From: Desulfamplus sp.
GTDB taxonomy: Bacteria > Desulfobacterota > Desulfobacteria > Desulfobacterales > Desulfobacteraceae
Direction: 5' to 3'
Length of the DNA: 64,000 nt
NCBI GenBank assembly: GCA_015232455.1
Contig: JADFZQ010000004.1
Span: 1 to 64,000 of the forward strand
The position numbers were made by a program, and so were the translations under genes. Below the pieces are notes generated by a model, which worked only from the letters and a program-made list of their open reading frames with translations, ran no database searches and was not told the origin of the DNA. Positions 35,370-45,339 of the stretch are shown here, piece by piece; positions within the stretch are counted from its first letter, which is position 1, and each line of letters begins with the position of its first letter.

Positions 35370-35927
35370 TTACCTAATCACAAAATGTGCACGTCTGTTT
35401 TTTGACCATGCAGATTCGTCATTCCCCTGAATAGCGGGTCTCTCTTCTCCATAGCTAATTGTATTTAGACGAAACTCAGCAATACCTAAGTCTTGTAAGT
35501 ATCTCTTTGCTGCCATAGCACGTCTCTCACCAAGAGCAAGGTTGTATTCAGTAGTGCCTCTCTCATCACAATGTCCTTCTATTGTAACGGTCAATCCACT
35601 ATTTCTGGTAAGGAAATCTGCTTTTTCTTTAAGAAGAGTACGAGCGTCAGGAACAAGCTCTGAACTATCAAAGTCAAAATAAATATCTTCCATTTCAAAT
35701 TTTTCTTTTTCAGCAGCAAGAGCTTTTCTTAATGCTTCTTCTCTTAGACGCTCTTCTTCAAGAGCTTTTTGTCTTGCGATCTCTTCAGCGGAGAGTCCAT
35801 CTTGCGAACCTTGCTGAATACCAGCTGAAGGATCTGTTTCAACACTTTTCTTAGCACAAGAAACAGTAAGCATCATTGCTGACAGAAAGAGCATAACCAT
35901 AATTTTAACAACAACTTTTTTTCCCAT
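35370..35927 (-). CDS. pal: Peptidoglycan-associated lipoprotein Pal
   Basis: 185 residues from the ATG at 35927, chosen for the TAGGAGG just upstream; the frame runs 9 codons further without a site. Signal peptide with lipobox TVSC, a charged Glu/Ala/Arg coiled stretch, then the OmpA domain: IYFDFDSSELVPDARTLL, VTIEGHCDERGTTEYNLALGERRA and the ending NRRAHFVIR. It anchors the outer membrane to peptidoglycan and binds TolB. Confidence 0.97.
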   Translation of the reverse strand: MGKKVVVKIMVMLFLSAMMLTVSCAKKSVETDPSAGIQQGSQDGLSAEEIARQKALEEERLREEALRKALAAEKEKFEMEDIYFDFDSSELVPDARTLLKEKADFLTRNSGLTVTIEGHCDERGTTEYNLALGERRAMAAKRYLQDLGIAEFRLNTISYGEERPAIQGNDESAWSKNRRAHFVIR

Positions 35928-35965
35928 TTTTTTCCTCCTAAGGTTTTGAATCATTTAATAATTTA

Positions 35966-37333
35966 TTATTTATTTCCAAACGCAGACGACCAAGTTGGAT
36001 CAGTTTGAGAGCCTCCAAAAGTAAAAAGAGGTCTTTGATCAGAACCAGTTGAAGTCATCACAAATATTCTTGATGCCCCCTGACGTGTTGAGCTAAATGC
36101 AATGAGGTTTCCATCAGGAGACCATGATGGATCCTCATTATCTCCTTGACCGCTTGTCAGCTGAGTCGGTCCACCACCGTTGACACCAATAACATAAATG
36201 TTAATACTATTTTTAACAACACCTACATAAGCAATTTTATCACCATCAGGAGACCATGCTGGCGAAGTATTGTAATTTCCTTCAAATGTTAGCCTTCTTG
36301 CAGAACCTGACCCAGTATCTCCTATATAAATTTGAGGATTTCCCGATCTCTTAGAAACAAAAGCAAATTGTGTTCCATCTGGTGAAAAAGCAGGAGATAC
36401 ATCAATTCCCATTGACTTAGTCAATTGGCTTTTAACCGCACCGCTTCCAGAGATTATATAAATATCTTGATCTCCTGAAAAACTTAAAGTTGCTGCTAAA
36501 GCAAATTGCCCCGGAATCCATGCTGGAGTTATATTTAAGCCTTTTTTAGAGAGAACAGCGTCACTATTGGTTCGCAAATCACGTATATATAGGTCAGGAT
36601 TTCCTTTTGCATAAGAGGTAAATGCAATATAGTTTCCATCAGAAGACCATGCAGGTGACATTGTTATATTGTTAAAATTTGTTAGTCGTGAGACATTACC
36701 ACCGTCAAAATCACATGTAAAAATCTCTTTATTTCCTTTCACGGTTGAGACAAATGCAAGTTTACTGCCAAAAACTCCCATTTTACCCGTTAGCAATAAT
36801 GATATTTCTGCACAAAAACGATATACCATGCTTTTAATATCTTCTTTATGACCAGTATAAACCTTACCTATAAGAAGAGACTCTTTAAAAGAGTCAAAAA
36901 GCCTAAGCTCTAACCTAACAGCCCCATTTTGTTCTACAATACCACCAGTAATAAGAAGATCAGCACCTATTACCGTCCAGTTCTTATAATTGATATCAGC
37001 ACCTGTAATGCCTTTTATTGCGGGATTTTCAATAAATGATGCTTTATCTAATACAGAGAGGTAACCTGTAAAATCAAGAGCACTTGACATTATATCAACC
37101 GCATTTTTACCAAGAGAAACTTCCTGCTCATGTCCTGTAAAGGCTTTGAAATAAGGTATAGCCACAGGAATCTTACGCATCAAAGGATCGTTAATATTAA
37201 TATAAGCATGCTGTGCCATAACAACAGCAGGAAATAATGCCAGAACGCACAATAATCCACACAAAATAAAAAATCCACATGAATTTAATGCAGCCATCAA
37301 TTTTGTATTTATCTTTTGAACCATAATCCTCAT
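35966..37333 (-). CDS. tolB: Tol-Pal system beta-propeller protein TolB
   Basis: 455 residues. A second in-frame ATG at 37324 follows GAGG closely and could be the true start. Signal peptide, an N-terminal domain (INDPLMRKIPVAIPYF), then six WD40-like TolB repeats with the recurrent SPAWSPDG or SPAFSPDG and IAFVS / LAFVS strands. It is periplasmic and relays TolA energy to Pal. Confidence 0.97.
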   Translation of the reverse strand: MRIMVQKINTKLMAALNSCGFFILCGLLCVLALFPAVVMAQHAYININDPLMRKIPVAIPYFKAFTGHEQEVSLGKNAVDIMSSALDFTGYLSVLDKASFIENPAIKGITGADINYKNWTVIGADLLITGGIVEQNGAVRLELRLFDSFKESLLIGKVYTGHKEDIKSMVYRFCAEISLLLTGKMGVFGSKLAFVSTVKGNKEIFTCDFDGGNVSRLTNFNNITMSPAWSSDGNYIAFTSYAKGNPDLYIRDLRTNSDAVLSKKGLNITPAWIPGQFALAATLSFSGDQDIYIISGSGAVKSQLTKSMGIDVSPAFSPDGTQFAFVSKRSGNPQIYIGDTGSGSARRLTFEGNYNTSPAWSPDGDKIAYVGVVKNSINIYVIGVNGGGPTQLTSGQGDNEDPSWSPDGNLIAFSSTRQGASRIFVMTSTGSDQRPLFTFGGSQTDPTWSSAFGNK

Positions 37334-37413
37334 TTTTTAATATGATTTAAAATCATTAAAGAATAAAAAGTTATATAAACAGAAAATTTAAATAAAAACA
37401 AATTATTTCCAAA

Positions 37414-38814
37414 TTACTTCAAACCAGATGGTGTGAATATTAACCCTATATCATAGGAGGTATATCCAGAAGGCAACGGTGGTAAAGGATTAGATCTTTT
37501 AACAGCCTTTAATGCAGAATCATCAAGATGAGCATTTCCTGAGCGTGTTTCAAACCATATATCTCTTATCTCTCCGTTTTGTAAGATTTTGATCAAAATT
37601 CTAACCTCAATTTTATTCTCTGCACCAGCAAGTTTTTCATTAAATGACCAGTTTTGTCTTATTTTATACATCAACTCAAGGTTATATAGACCAATAGCTT
37701 CAGATGTAGTACCAGCACCTTGTCCTCCAGATGAAGCTATACTACCTATTCCACTTCCAACTCCACTACCAGTTCCAGCTCCACTACCTCTTTTAGAAGA
37801 TTGAGTCGCAACTTTGCTTTTCATTCGACTCAAGGCAGATGCTAAATCACTCTTTCCTTGTTCATCTCCATCTGATCCACTTGAGTCAGTGGAACTCTTA
37901 GTTTTCTTTCCAGAGTTGCTGCCTCCAGATTGTTTTTCTTTTTCAACTGCACCTCCACCATCTTCGGCACCTTCATCTTTATCAGATGTTTCCTGTTCTT
38001 GCTTTTTATTTTTTGCCGTATTCGTTTTTCCTGTATTTGGTTGAGAAGATTCAGTTGTCTTTTCTGCAACAGTTTTATCTTTAGATGTCTCTTGTTTGGA
38101 AGCTACTGCTTCTTTTTCACTTTTCTCAACCTTTTCAGAGTCATAAGTTTTCTTTTTTAATGACTCTTTTTTCTTTGCAATAACAGGTTCTTGTATCTCT
38201 GCCTTTTCAACAACTTCTGGCTCTGGTTTTGCTTCAGTCTTTGGTTCGGGCTTTACCTTAGTCTCGATTTTTGGCTCAGGTTTTACTTCTGGTTCGGGTT
38301 TAGTTTTAACTTTTGGCTCTTCAGGCTTTGGTTTAGGTTCAGGTTGTTGCTCAACTTTTGCAGTCTCTTCTGGAGCTTCTGTCTTAACTTCATTATCAGG
38401 CTTTAGACTCTTCTTTTTCAAAGATTTAATGGGAACATCTGATTTGTTTTGATTATGAGGTTCAACAACACTCTTCACCTTTGATCCATTTTTAGGTTGC
38501 TTAATAATTGACTTAGTATCTCCGTCTGCTGATTTTTTAATAGCTGAGGGTTGAGCAGATTCATTTATATCAGCTCCGGACGCAGAGCTACTACTTTCAG
38601 GTGGTCCAGGAGAAAATGAAACCAAGTCAACCTGAACAGCAAAGGGTACAACAGGAACTGGATTCAAATTTTGAGTAAAGATTACAACCAAAACAAGCAA
38701 AGCATGAAGGGCAATTGAAAGTCCATACATCATTGTTAGTGATGGAATGGGTTCAACCCGTTTATCTCTTCTTGAGCCTGAACTTATTGATTGTAAAAAA
38801 TCTAATGAACTCAT
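37414..38814 (-). CDS. tolA: TolA-like / TonB C-terminal energy transducer
   Basis: 466 residues. Cytoplasmic N-terminus, one TM helix (~27-50, MYGLSIALHALLVLVVIFTQ), a very long Lys/Glu/Pro-rich periplasmic arm (repeated KPEPE/KPEPK), a Ser/Gly-rich hinge and a TonB/TolA C-terminal domain with LMYKIRQNWSFNE and LLPPLPSGYTSYD-like ending. Its position after tolQ-tolR and before tolB identifies it as TolA by context. The arm's repeats are typical of this family. Confidence 0.92.
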   Translation of the reverse strand: MSSLDFLQSISSGSRRDKRVEPIPSLTMMYGLSIALHALLVLVVIFTQNLNPVPVVPFAVQVDLVSFSPGPPESSSSASGADINESAQPSAIKKSADGDTKSIIKQPKNGSKVKSVVEPHNQNKSDVPIKSLKKKSLKPDNEVKTEAPEETAKVEQQPEPKPKPEEPKVKTKPEPEVKPEPKIETKVKPEPKTEAKPEPEVVEKAEIQEPVIAKKKESLKKKTYDSEKVEKSEKEAVASKQETSKDKTVAEKTTESSQPNTGKTNTAKNKKQEQETSDKDEGAEDGGGAVEKEKQSGGSNSGKKTKSSTDSSGSDGDEQGKSDLASALSRMKSKVATQSSKRGSGAGTGSGVGSGIGSIASSGGQGAGTTSEAIGLYNLELMYKIRQNWSFNEKLAGAENKIEVRILIKILQNGEIRDIWFETRSGNAHLDDSALKAVKRSNPLPPLPSGYTSYDIGLIFTPSGLK

Positions 38815-38832
38815 TTTTTATGATTTTATTGC

Positions 38833-39240
38833 TTATTCTTCTTCTGGAAGTGTAATCATTCCAAGAGAGGTTACTCCAGCTGATTTCACCTTTGACATAA
38901 CATCAACAACAGTTCCATAAGGGACGTCTTTATCTGCTTTCAGATAAACATCTCTTTTTTCAACATTTTCTAATATTTTCTGTAATTTTTCAGTCAAAAA
39001 TTGAATATCAATTACCTGATCATTCATATAAACCTGATTATCTTTTTGAATTGATATAACAAGATTTTCCTCATCGGTTTTTAAAGGTGCGGCTGCTGCT
39101 TTTGGAAGATTAACATCCACACCTTCAACCATCATAGGAGCAGAAACCATAAATATTATCAATAGCACCAACATTACATCAACAAACGGAGTTACATTGA
39201 TCTCTGACATTAATTGATCATTACCACCACCAACCTGCAT
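38833..39240 (-). CDS. tolR: TolR/ExbD-type biopolymer transport protein
   Basis: 135 residues. Short cytoplasmic N-terminus MSEINVTPFVDVMLVLLIIFMV containing the TM helix with the proton-relaying Asp, then the periplasmic domain (VDVNLPKA, PYGTVVDVMSKVKSAG). Forms the TolQR motor with the upstream gene, which it overlaps by 1 nt (TAATG-type junction). Confidence 0.96.
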   Translation of the reverse strand: MQVGGGNDQLMSEINVTPFVDVMLVLLIIFMVSAPMMVEGVDVNLPKAAAAPLKTDEENLVISIQKDNQVYMNDQVIDIQFLTEKLQKILENVEKRDVYLKADKDVPYGTVVDVMSKVKSAGVTSLGMITLPEEE

Positions 39241-39998
39241 TATGCCCCTCCCTGATTTTTTTGAAGATCACGCTCTATGATATTTAAAAGGTCTGCAACA
39301 AAACTTTGCAACTCGGAATCAAGAACTCTAATTCTGTCTGTAAAATAGTTATAAGCAATAACCGCTGGAATAGCAACACAGAGACCAGCAGCCGTTGCAA
39401 CTAAAGCCTCTGCAATACCAGGTGCAACGACAGCAAGACTTGCAGATTTAGTCATAGCAATTCCTTGGAATGTATTTAAGATGCCCCATACTGTACCAAA
39501 CAGACCTATAAATGGAGCTGTGTTGCCAGCAGTTGCAAGAAAAGTAATAAGCTGGGAAAGGCGTCTGATTTCAGAACTTATAGCTCTTTTTAAGGCCCTT
39601 TGAACACTTGACATAACATTATATGAAGGTAAGGTTCTTATAGATTCTGGCGTAGATTTCGTGGTAATAGATGTACTTGATGCCCTTGATGATGTATTGT
39701 TGTCCGTAGTTACAGCATCAAATTTTTTCACTTCCATATATCCTGTTATGAAAACTCTGGCAACAGGGCTCGTTTTCAAAACTTTTGCTTTTGTAAACGC
39801 ATCAGCAAGATTTCTGCATTGCCAAAATATATCAGTAAAATCTACAGAATCTTTGTATGCTTTTCTGATGTATCTGTATTTAATAAAAATGATTGCCCAT
39901 GAAGTAATTGAGAAGAATAGAAGAAGCAACATGACAGCTTTTACTACTGGTCCCGCACTTATCATCATGTGAAAAATATCAGTTGTCTCAGGATTCAT
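39240..39998 (-). CDS. tolQ: TolQ/ExbB-type proton channel protein
   Basis: 252 residues with three TM helices: ~18-38, a pair at ~150-170 (ITFLATAGNTAPFIGLFGTVWGI) and ~190-212 (GIAEALVATAAGLCVAIPAVIAYN), the standard TolQ topology. A Ser/Thr-rich stretch near residues 100-115 (NNTSSRASSTSITTKS) enlarges the cytoplasmic loop. First gene of the tolQRAB-pal-cpoB run. Confidence 0.96.
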   Translation of the reverse strand: MNPETTDIFHMMISAGPVVKAVMLLLLFFSITSWAIIFIKYRYIRKAYKDSVDFTDIFWQCRNLADAFTKAKVLKTSPVARVFITGYMEVKKFDAVTTDNNTSSRASSTSITTKSTPESIRTLPSYNVMSSVQRALKRAISSEIRRLSQLITFLATAGNTAPFIGLFGTVWGILNTFQGIAMTKSASLAVVAPGIAEALVATAAGLCVAIPAVIAYNYFTDRIRVLDSELQSFVADLLNIIERDLQKNQGGA

Positions 39999-40169
39999 AA
40001 AAACTCCAGATTAAGTATGCAATAGCACTTTTTTCTAAGCAAGTAAGGGTACCCACCTTTTGTAGGTACCCCTAATTAAAACAGCAACATAGACCAGACC
40101 ACATAGAATAATAAATAATTTAAATTATAAATGAGTTAATTTTTATACCATAACAATTTAAAGATGGTA

Positions 40170-40198
40170 ATGGTATATTAGCATTGCAATGATGTCAA
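40170..40198 (-). promoter_or_regulatory. Candidate sigma-70 promoter for the tol-pal operon
   Basis: Minus strand TTGACA (40198-40193), 17-nt spacer, TACCAT (40175-40170), ~170 nt upstream of tolQ. Consensus match only. Confidence 0.45.
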
Positions 40199-40282
40199 GT
40201 CTCACGTGCATCAAGACCGATTTTTTAAAAAATTTCCTAATAGGAATTTTGCTCAAAGCATTCATTTTTAAGATAAAATGCA

Positions 40283-40317
40283 AAAGCTCCTGCACAATAA
40301 AATTGTGCAGGAGCTTT
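40283..40317 (-). terminator. Intrinsic terminator of the groESL operon
   Basis: A perfect 16-bp stem (AAAGCTCCTGCACAAT and its complement) with a 3-nt loop, 61 bp after the groL stop, followed on the minus strand by TTTGCATTTTA. T-rich on both sides, so possibly bidirectional. Confidence 0.85.
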
Positions 40318-40377
40318 ATTTTTAAATATCACTAAAAAATATACAATGATAAAAAAACATAAAATATAAAATACAAA

Positions 40378-42066
<1,689 letters not shown>

Positions 42067-42094
42067 TTAAATATTTTGGTAGTTCAACTAATTA

Positions 42095-42116
42095 TAACTA
42101 ACTATTTAGTTAGTTA
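42095..42116 (-). other. Perfect hairpin at the groES-groL junction
   Basis: TAACTAACTA (42095-42104) and TAGTTAGTTA (42107-42116) are exact inverted repeats with a 2-nt spacer, overlapping the groES stop. Built of tetranucleotide repeats. It could stabilise or process the bicistronic RNA; it is too AT-rich for a good terminator. Confidence 0.5.
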
Positions 42117-42401
42117 GTCAACAACACCAAGAACATCATCTTGACGCATAATAAGATAGTCAACGCCATCAATCTTTACATCAGTTCCGCCGTATTTGCT
42201 AAAAAGAATGCGATCACCAACTTTTAATTCCATAGGAATAAGCTTGCCGTCTTCTCCAACACGTCCTTTGCCTACAGCAACCACTTTACCTTCAACGGGC
42301 TTCTCTTTTGCAGTGTCAGGGATAATAATTCCACCTTTTGTTTTTGCAACCTCTTCAACACGCTCAACCAAAATTCTATCTTGTAACGGTCTTAAACTCA
42401 T
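42114..42401 (-). CDS. groES: Co-chaperonin GroES
   Basis: 95 residues. [14 protein letters not shown], the mobile loop [19 protein letters not shown] and [27 protein letters not shown] precedes the ATG. No CIRCE element was found upstream, so HrcA control of the classic kind is not indicated. Confidence 0.99.
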   Translation of the reverse strand: MSLRPLQDRILVERVEEVAKTKGGIIIPDTAKEKPVEGKVVAVGKGRVGEDGKLIPMELKVGDRILFSKYGGTDVKIDGVDYLIMRQDDVLGVVD

Positions 42402-42439
42402 GTTTATACTTCTCCTTTTTTTATAAAAATAGTTTTTCG

Positions 42440-42467
42440 TTTATATAAATATTATAACTATTCTCAA
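42440..42467 (-). promoter_or_regulatory. Candidate promoter for groESL
   Basis: Minus strand TTGAGA (42467-42462), 16-nt spacer, TATAAA (42445-42440), ~40 nt upstream of groES. Consistent with a housekeeping sigma-70 promoter; no heat-shock consensus was recognised. Confidence 0.5.
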
Positions 42468-42688
42468 AATCCTCTATTTATACTGAGTAATCATAAATAG
42501 ATTCAGCATAATCACTAAAACTAAATTAATTATTGAATCTTTAATATAAGCATTAAACTTTATAAAACATATTAATAAATACAGATATAATGCAACGTCC
42601 ATTAATAACGATTTATAAACTATAAACTGCTTTATTTATTATGATTTATTATATTCAGGCTATATATTCAAATAGAGGTTTTTAAGAA

Positions 42689-42985
42689 TTATTCGACTTT
42701 ATTATTGGAACTCGAGCACGATTGGGAAGACTTGCCACTCGAGCATTTAGGTTCATCATTCTTAACATTAGACTTATCACTTGAAACTTTATCGGCTTTA
42801 GAAGTTGAACCTCCATAATCAGTTACATACCACCCCGAACCTTTCAAGTGAAATGAACTATGAGAAACTATCTTTGAAAGCTCACCCTGACATCTATTAC
42901 ATTTTTTTAAGGGAGCATCTGATATTTTCTGGAACGCTTCTTCAACATTTCCACAAACACTACATTCATATTCATAGATAGGCAT
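42689..42985 (-). CDS. FmdB-type zinc ribbon protein
   Basis: 98 residues. The N-terminal FmdB/CxxC-CxxC zinc ribbon MPIYEYECSVCGN (C8, C11) and KKCNRCQG (C29, C32) is followed by a Ser/Lys-rich tail typical of the family, ending in a Cys-containing low-complexity stretch. Putative regulatory or RNA/protein-binding role; FmdB was first noted with formamide/acetamide amidase operons but most homologues are uncharacterised. No operon partner. Confidence 0.9.
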   Translation of the reverse strand: MPIYEYECSVCGNVEEAFQKISDAPLKKCNRCQGELSKIVSHSSFHLKGSGWYVTDYGGSTSKADKVSSDKSNVKNDEPKCSSGKSSQSCSSSNNKVE

Positions 42986-43206
42986 TTACTTTGTTCTCCG
43001 ATATTAGATTTTATTTTTATTCATTAAAAAACTAATATTGATAAATTAGTCAGTTATTTTACTTTGTCAAGTCTTGTTCATCAAAGTAGACATAAGTTGT
43101 AAGAGGCTTTGTTTCTAAAAATTTTCATCTTTGTATTAAACAATAATAACAAGTAATTATTACTATCTAACGACTTTTTTTTGAAACGTCTCCAAAAATC
43201 AATGAT

Positions 43207-43234
43207 AAAATAGACAGACTTTATTCCTTGTCAA
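43207..43234 (-). promoter_or_regulatory. Candidate sigma-70 promoter upstream of the FmdB-type gene
   Basis: Minus strand TTGACA, 16-nt spacer, TATTTT (43212-43207), 4/6 in the -10. It would give a ~210-nt leader before the FmdB start or an independent small RNA. Confidence 0.35.
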
Positions 43235-43325
43235 GTATTGGTTAATCAAAATTTTTGATTTCTTTTTTTTAGATTCTTTCAGAGCTATACTCTAAGCGGG
43301 TATTAATTGAGTTTTTATACTTAAG

Positions 43326-43351
43326 TAGAGACGCACCGCTGTGTGTCTCTA
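43326..43351. repeat. Palindrome of the TAGAGACGCA...TGTGTCTCTA type, copy 2
   Basis: TAGAGACGCAC (43326-43336) pairs with GTGTGTCTCTA (43341-43351) with one G-T. Iterated palindromes built on GTAGAGACG are known from cyanobacteria and some other genomes. It lies just downstream of the HEXXH gene on the minus strand and could act as its terminator. Confidence 0.5.
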
Positions 43352-43377
43352 CCGTTTATTATCCCAAATAGCTTATC

Positions 43378-43905
43378 TCATCTGAAACTTGATCCATTTT
43401 GGTAATATAATAGGACTATATCCATACCTGATACATTTAAACCTTTAAGTATTTCTGATGTGATAGCGTGCACTTTACGCTCTTCTTGGTTAGCACACTC
43501 TAATTCAGAAGACGCTGAATATATCTGTTGAAACTTTGAAAACCTAACAATATGAACTAACTCATGGACTGCTATATAAATAAGAAAAGGTAATAATAAA
43601 ATTTCCTCACACTGAGATATCTTATCTAAAATAGCTCCATCTTGAAAACATATAGTATAATAATTCATTGAACTTGAGCCAAGCTCTCTATATTTTTTTC
43701 TAGCTTCATAAGCAAGAACTTGAGCAAATGGACCATCTACGATTTCATCTTCCTTAAGCTCCTTAAATGTCTTAATGTCATATCTACTACGAAGCCATTG
43801 AGTTGATGACATTTTGTAATAATTACTAACCATCTCCTCTGCAATTAAAATTGCATCATCAAGAACTTTCAACTGTAAAGAATTAAAAGCCTTTTTTTTA
43901 TCCAT
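43378..43905 (-). CDS. Uncharacterised protein with a HEXXH metal-binding motif
   Basis: 175 residues, no signal peptide. The helix LIYIAVHELVHIVRF carries HELVH (114-118), the catalytic motif of zinc metallopeptidases, followed ~20 residues later by NQEERKVHAI, whose Glu or His could be the third ligand. Hydrophobic residues on both sides of HELVH fit a real active-site helix. No family name is recognised. ACTCCTTG-type upstream sequence gives AAGGAGT as ribosome site on the minus strand. Divergent from the AURKAIP1-like mini-gene. A cytosolic zinc-dependent peptidase is a reasonable but unproven call. Confidence 0.65.
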   Translation of the reverse strand: MDKKKAFNSLQLKVLDDAILIAEEMVSNYYKMSSTQWLRSRYDIKTFKELKEDEIVDGPFAQVLAYEARKKYRELGSSSMNYYTICFQDGAILDKISQCEEILLLPFLIYIAVHELVHIVRFSKFQQIYSASSELECANQEERKVHAITSEILKGLNVSGMDIVLLYYQNGSSFR

Positions 43906-44073
43906 AAATTACTCCTTGTCTATTGTTACAAAACTTCTTTGTGCTTAATTCATACAAGAAAAAAGAATGGACATACTGTAAAATTTTATGATATAGATTT
44001 ATGATTAATTATTAATATAAATTTGGTATTAATATATACAATTTGGGAACTTATTTTAAAAGGAGGTGGTCTT

Positions 44074-44166
44074 TTGGGCAGTGTTATTAAAAAAAGAAGG
44101 AAAAAAATGAGAAAACATAAACATAAAAAACTCCTTGCAAGAACAAGACATCAGAGACGCAAATAG
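44074..44166 (+). CDS. 30-residue AURKAIP1/COX24-domain basic protein
   Basis: Starts at a TTG 6 nt after AGGAGGT (44061-44067) and reads MGSVIKKRRKKMRKHKHKKL, then LARTRHQRRK, stop. The sequence matches the short AURKAIP1/COX24-type peptides annotated in many bacteria, thought to be a ribosome-associated (bS22-like) component. The strong ribosome site and the intrinsic terminator 50 nt downstream make a compact independent gene. Below the length at which ORF callers normally report. Confidence 0.8.
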   Translation: MGSVIKKRRKKMRKHKHKKLLARTRHQRRK

Positions 44167-44215
44167 CTAATAATATTTCTATAACGTCCGCCAGAATAGA
44201 GCCGATAAAATATTT

Positions 44216-44252
44216 ACCGCAACAGAAGAAAATATCAATATTCTGTTGCGGT
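44216..44252 (+). terminator. Intrinsic terminator of the AURKAIP1-like gene
   Basis: 12-bp perfect stem ACCGCAACAGAA / TTCTGTTGCGGT followed by GTTTTTTT. Textbook form. Confidence 0.9.
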
Positions 44253-44325
44253 GTTTTTTTATAATCATAATCAGTTTTAATTAAACTTAATTTTGTACAA
44301 TTATGAAATAACCAATACTTTAAAT

Positions 44326-45339
44326 TTACTCACCACCGATTCTTTTAAAATATTTCATAAAATCCGATTCAGTTGAAATTACAAGCGTGCTGCTTTGATC
44401 AAGTGCGGTTTTATATATATCTAACGTTTTCATAAGTGAGTAAAATTGAGGGTCAACCCCATAAGCAGCGGCGTATATCTGTGTAGCTTTTGCGTCTGCT
44501 GCACCTTTGATCTGCTGTGCTGCTTTGTAGGCTTGAGATTTTACAAGCTGCAACTCTTTTTCTTTATCTCCCCTTATATTACTCGCCTCTCCTCTACCTT
44601 CAGCACGAAATTTTTCGGCAATCTGTCTTCTCTCTGCTATCATTCTGCCATAAACAGCATCACGAACCTTCTCAACGTAATTAATACGCTTTATCTTAAC
44701 ATCTACAAGCTCAATACCAAATGCCTCTAATTTAGGTTGTGCCTGAGCTATTATCTTTTTATTTATCTCACTTCTTCCAACTTCAATTTTATATTGAGAT
44801 GTCTGCTTTTGATTTGACTCTTTAGCATTAGTATTTTGGTTGCCATTAGAACTGTTATTGCTGTTTTGACCATCTGTATTGTCTGACAGATCAAAAGACT
44901 CAAACGTGTCCATTGGTCTATCGCTATTCCTGACACTCTCCACAAGCCTATATGAGGTAATAAAGTTTCTGACAGCAGGATCAATAATATCATCAAGCCT
45001 TCCCTGTGCAGTTGTCATATTATTAACTGTCTGAAAATATTTGATAGGATCGACTATTTTCCAACGAGCAAAAGCATCTACCCAAATAAAAGTTTTATCT
45101 TTTGTAGGTATCTGTCCCGGGTCTCCGTCCCACTCTTGAAGATTCTTAGGAAAATAGCTTGCCTTTTGAATAAAAGGAACTTTGAAATTAAGACCAGGCG
45201 TTGTTACAGCATCACCTACAACCTTTCCCCACTGAGTAATAACCACTTGTTCAGTTTCATCGACCACATAAGCTGACGTAAACAATATGAATATTATAAA
45301 AAATAACCCTGCATATATTAAACCTTTATATCTCATCAT
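44326..45339 (-). CDS. hflC: HflC, SPFH-domain modulator of FtsH
   Basis: 337 residues. N-terminal TM helix (GLIYAGLFFIIFILFTSAY), SPFH/band-7 domain (VDETEQVVITQWGKVV) and the conserved C-terminal helix QIKGAADAKATQIYAAAY. An Asn/Gln/Ser-rich insertion (GQNSNNSSNGNQNTNAKESN region, ~150-175) interrupts the SPFH domain. It overlaps hflK by 4 nt. HflKC cages FtsH in the inner membrane. Confidence 0.95.
   Translation of the reverse strand: MMRYKGLIYAGLFFIIFILFTSAYVVDETEQVVITQWGKVVGDAVTTPGLNFKVPFIQKASYFPKNLQEWDGDPGQIPTKDKTFIWVDAFARWKIVDPIKYFQTVNNMTTAQGRLDDIIDPAVRNFITSYRLVESVRNSDRPMDTFESFDLSDNTDGQNSNNSSNGNQNTNAKESNQKQTSQYKIEVGRSEINKKIIAQAQPKLEAFGIELVDVKIKRINYVEKVRDAVYGRMIAERRQIAEKFRAEGRGEASNIRGDKEKELQLVKSQAYKAAQQIKGAADAKATQIYAAAYGVDPQFYSLMKTLDIYKTALDQSSTLVISTESDFMKYFKRIGGE

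Larger units (their letters stand above)
39999..40377. other. Intergenic region between tolQ and groL
   Basis: 379 bp without a gene, between two minus-strand operons. It contains a GGGTACC-based hairpin (40047-40070), a strong TTGACA promoter candidate for tolQ (40170-40198) and the groL terminator (40283-40317). I see no small ORF with a ribosome site. Confidence 0.6.
42986..43377. other. Intergenic region with tandem TTGACA elements and a palindrome
   Basis: 392 bp without a supported gene. Seen: two minus-strand TTGACA elements (43070-43065 and 43234-43229) within ~22-bp direct repeats (GTCAAGTxTTG..ATCAAA), and the 11-bp-arm palindrome at 43326-43351. A long 5' leader or a small RNA ahead of the FmdB gene is possible. 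Confidence 0.5.

Noticed and set aside
37589-38406. Several plus-strand ORFs over tolA
   Set aside because: They mirror the Lys/Pro/Glu-rich repeats of tolA on the opposite strand and have no start signals.
42402-42688. CIRCE (HrcA) operator upstream of groES
   Set aside because: No TTAGCACTC inverted repeat was found between 42402 and 42688.
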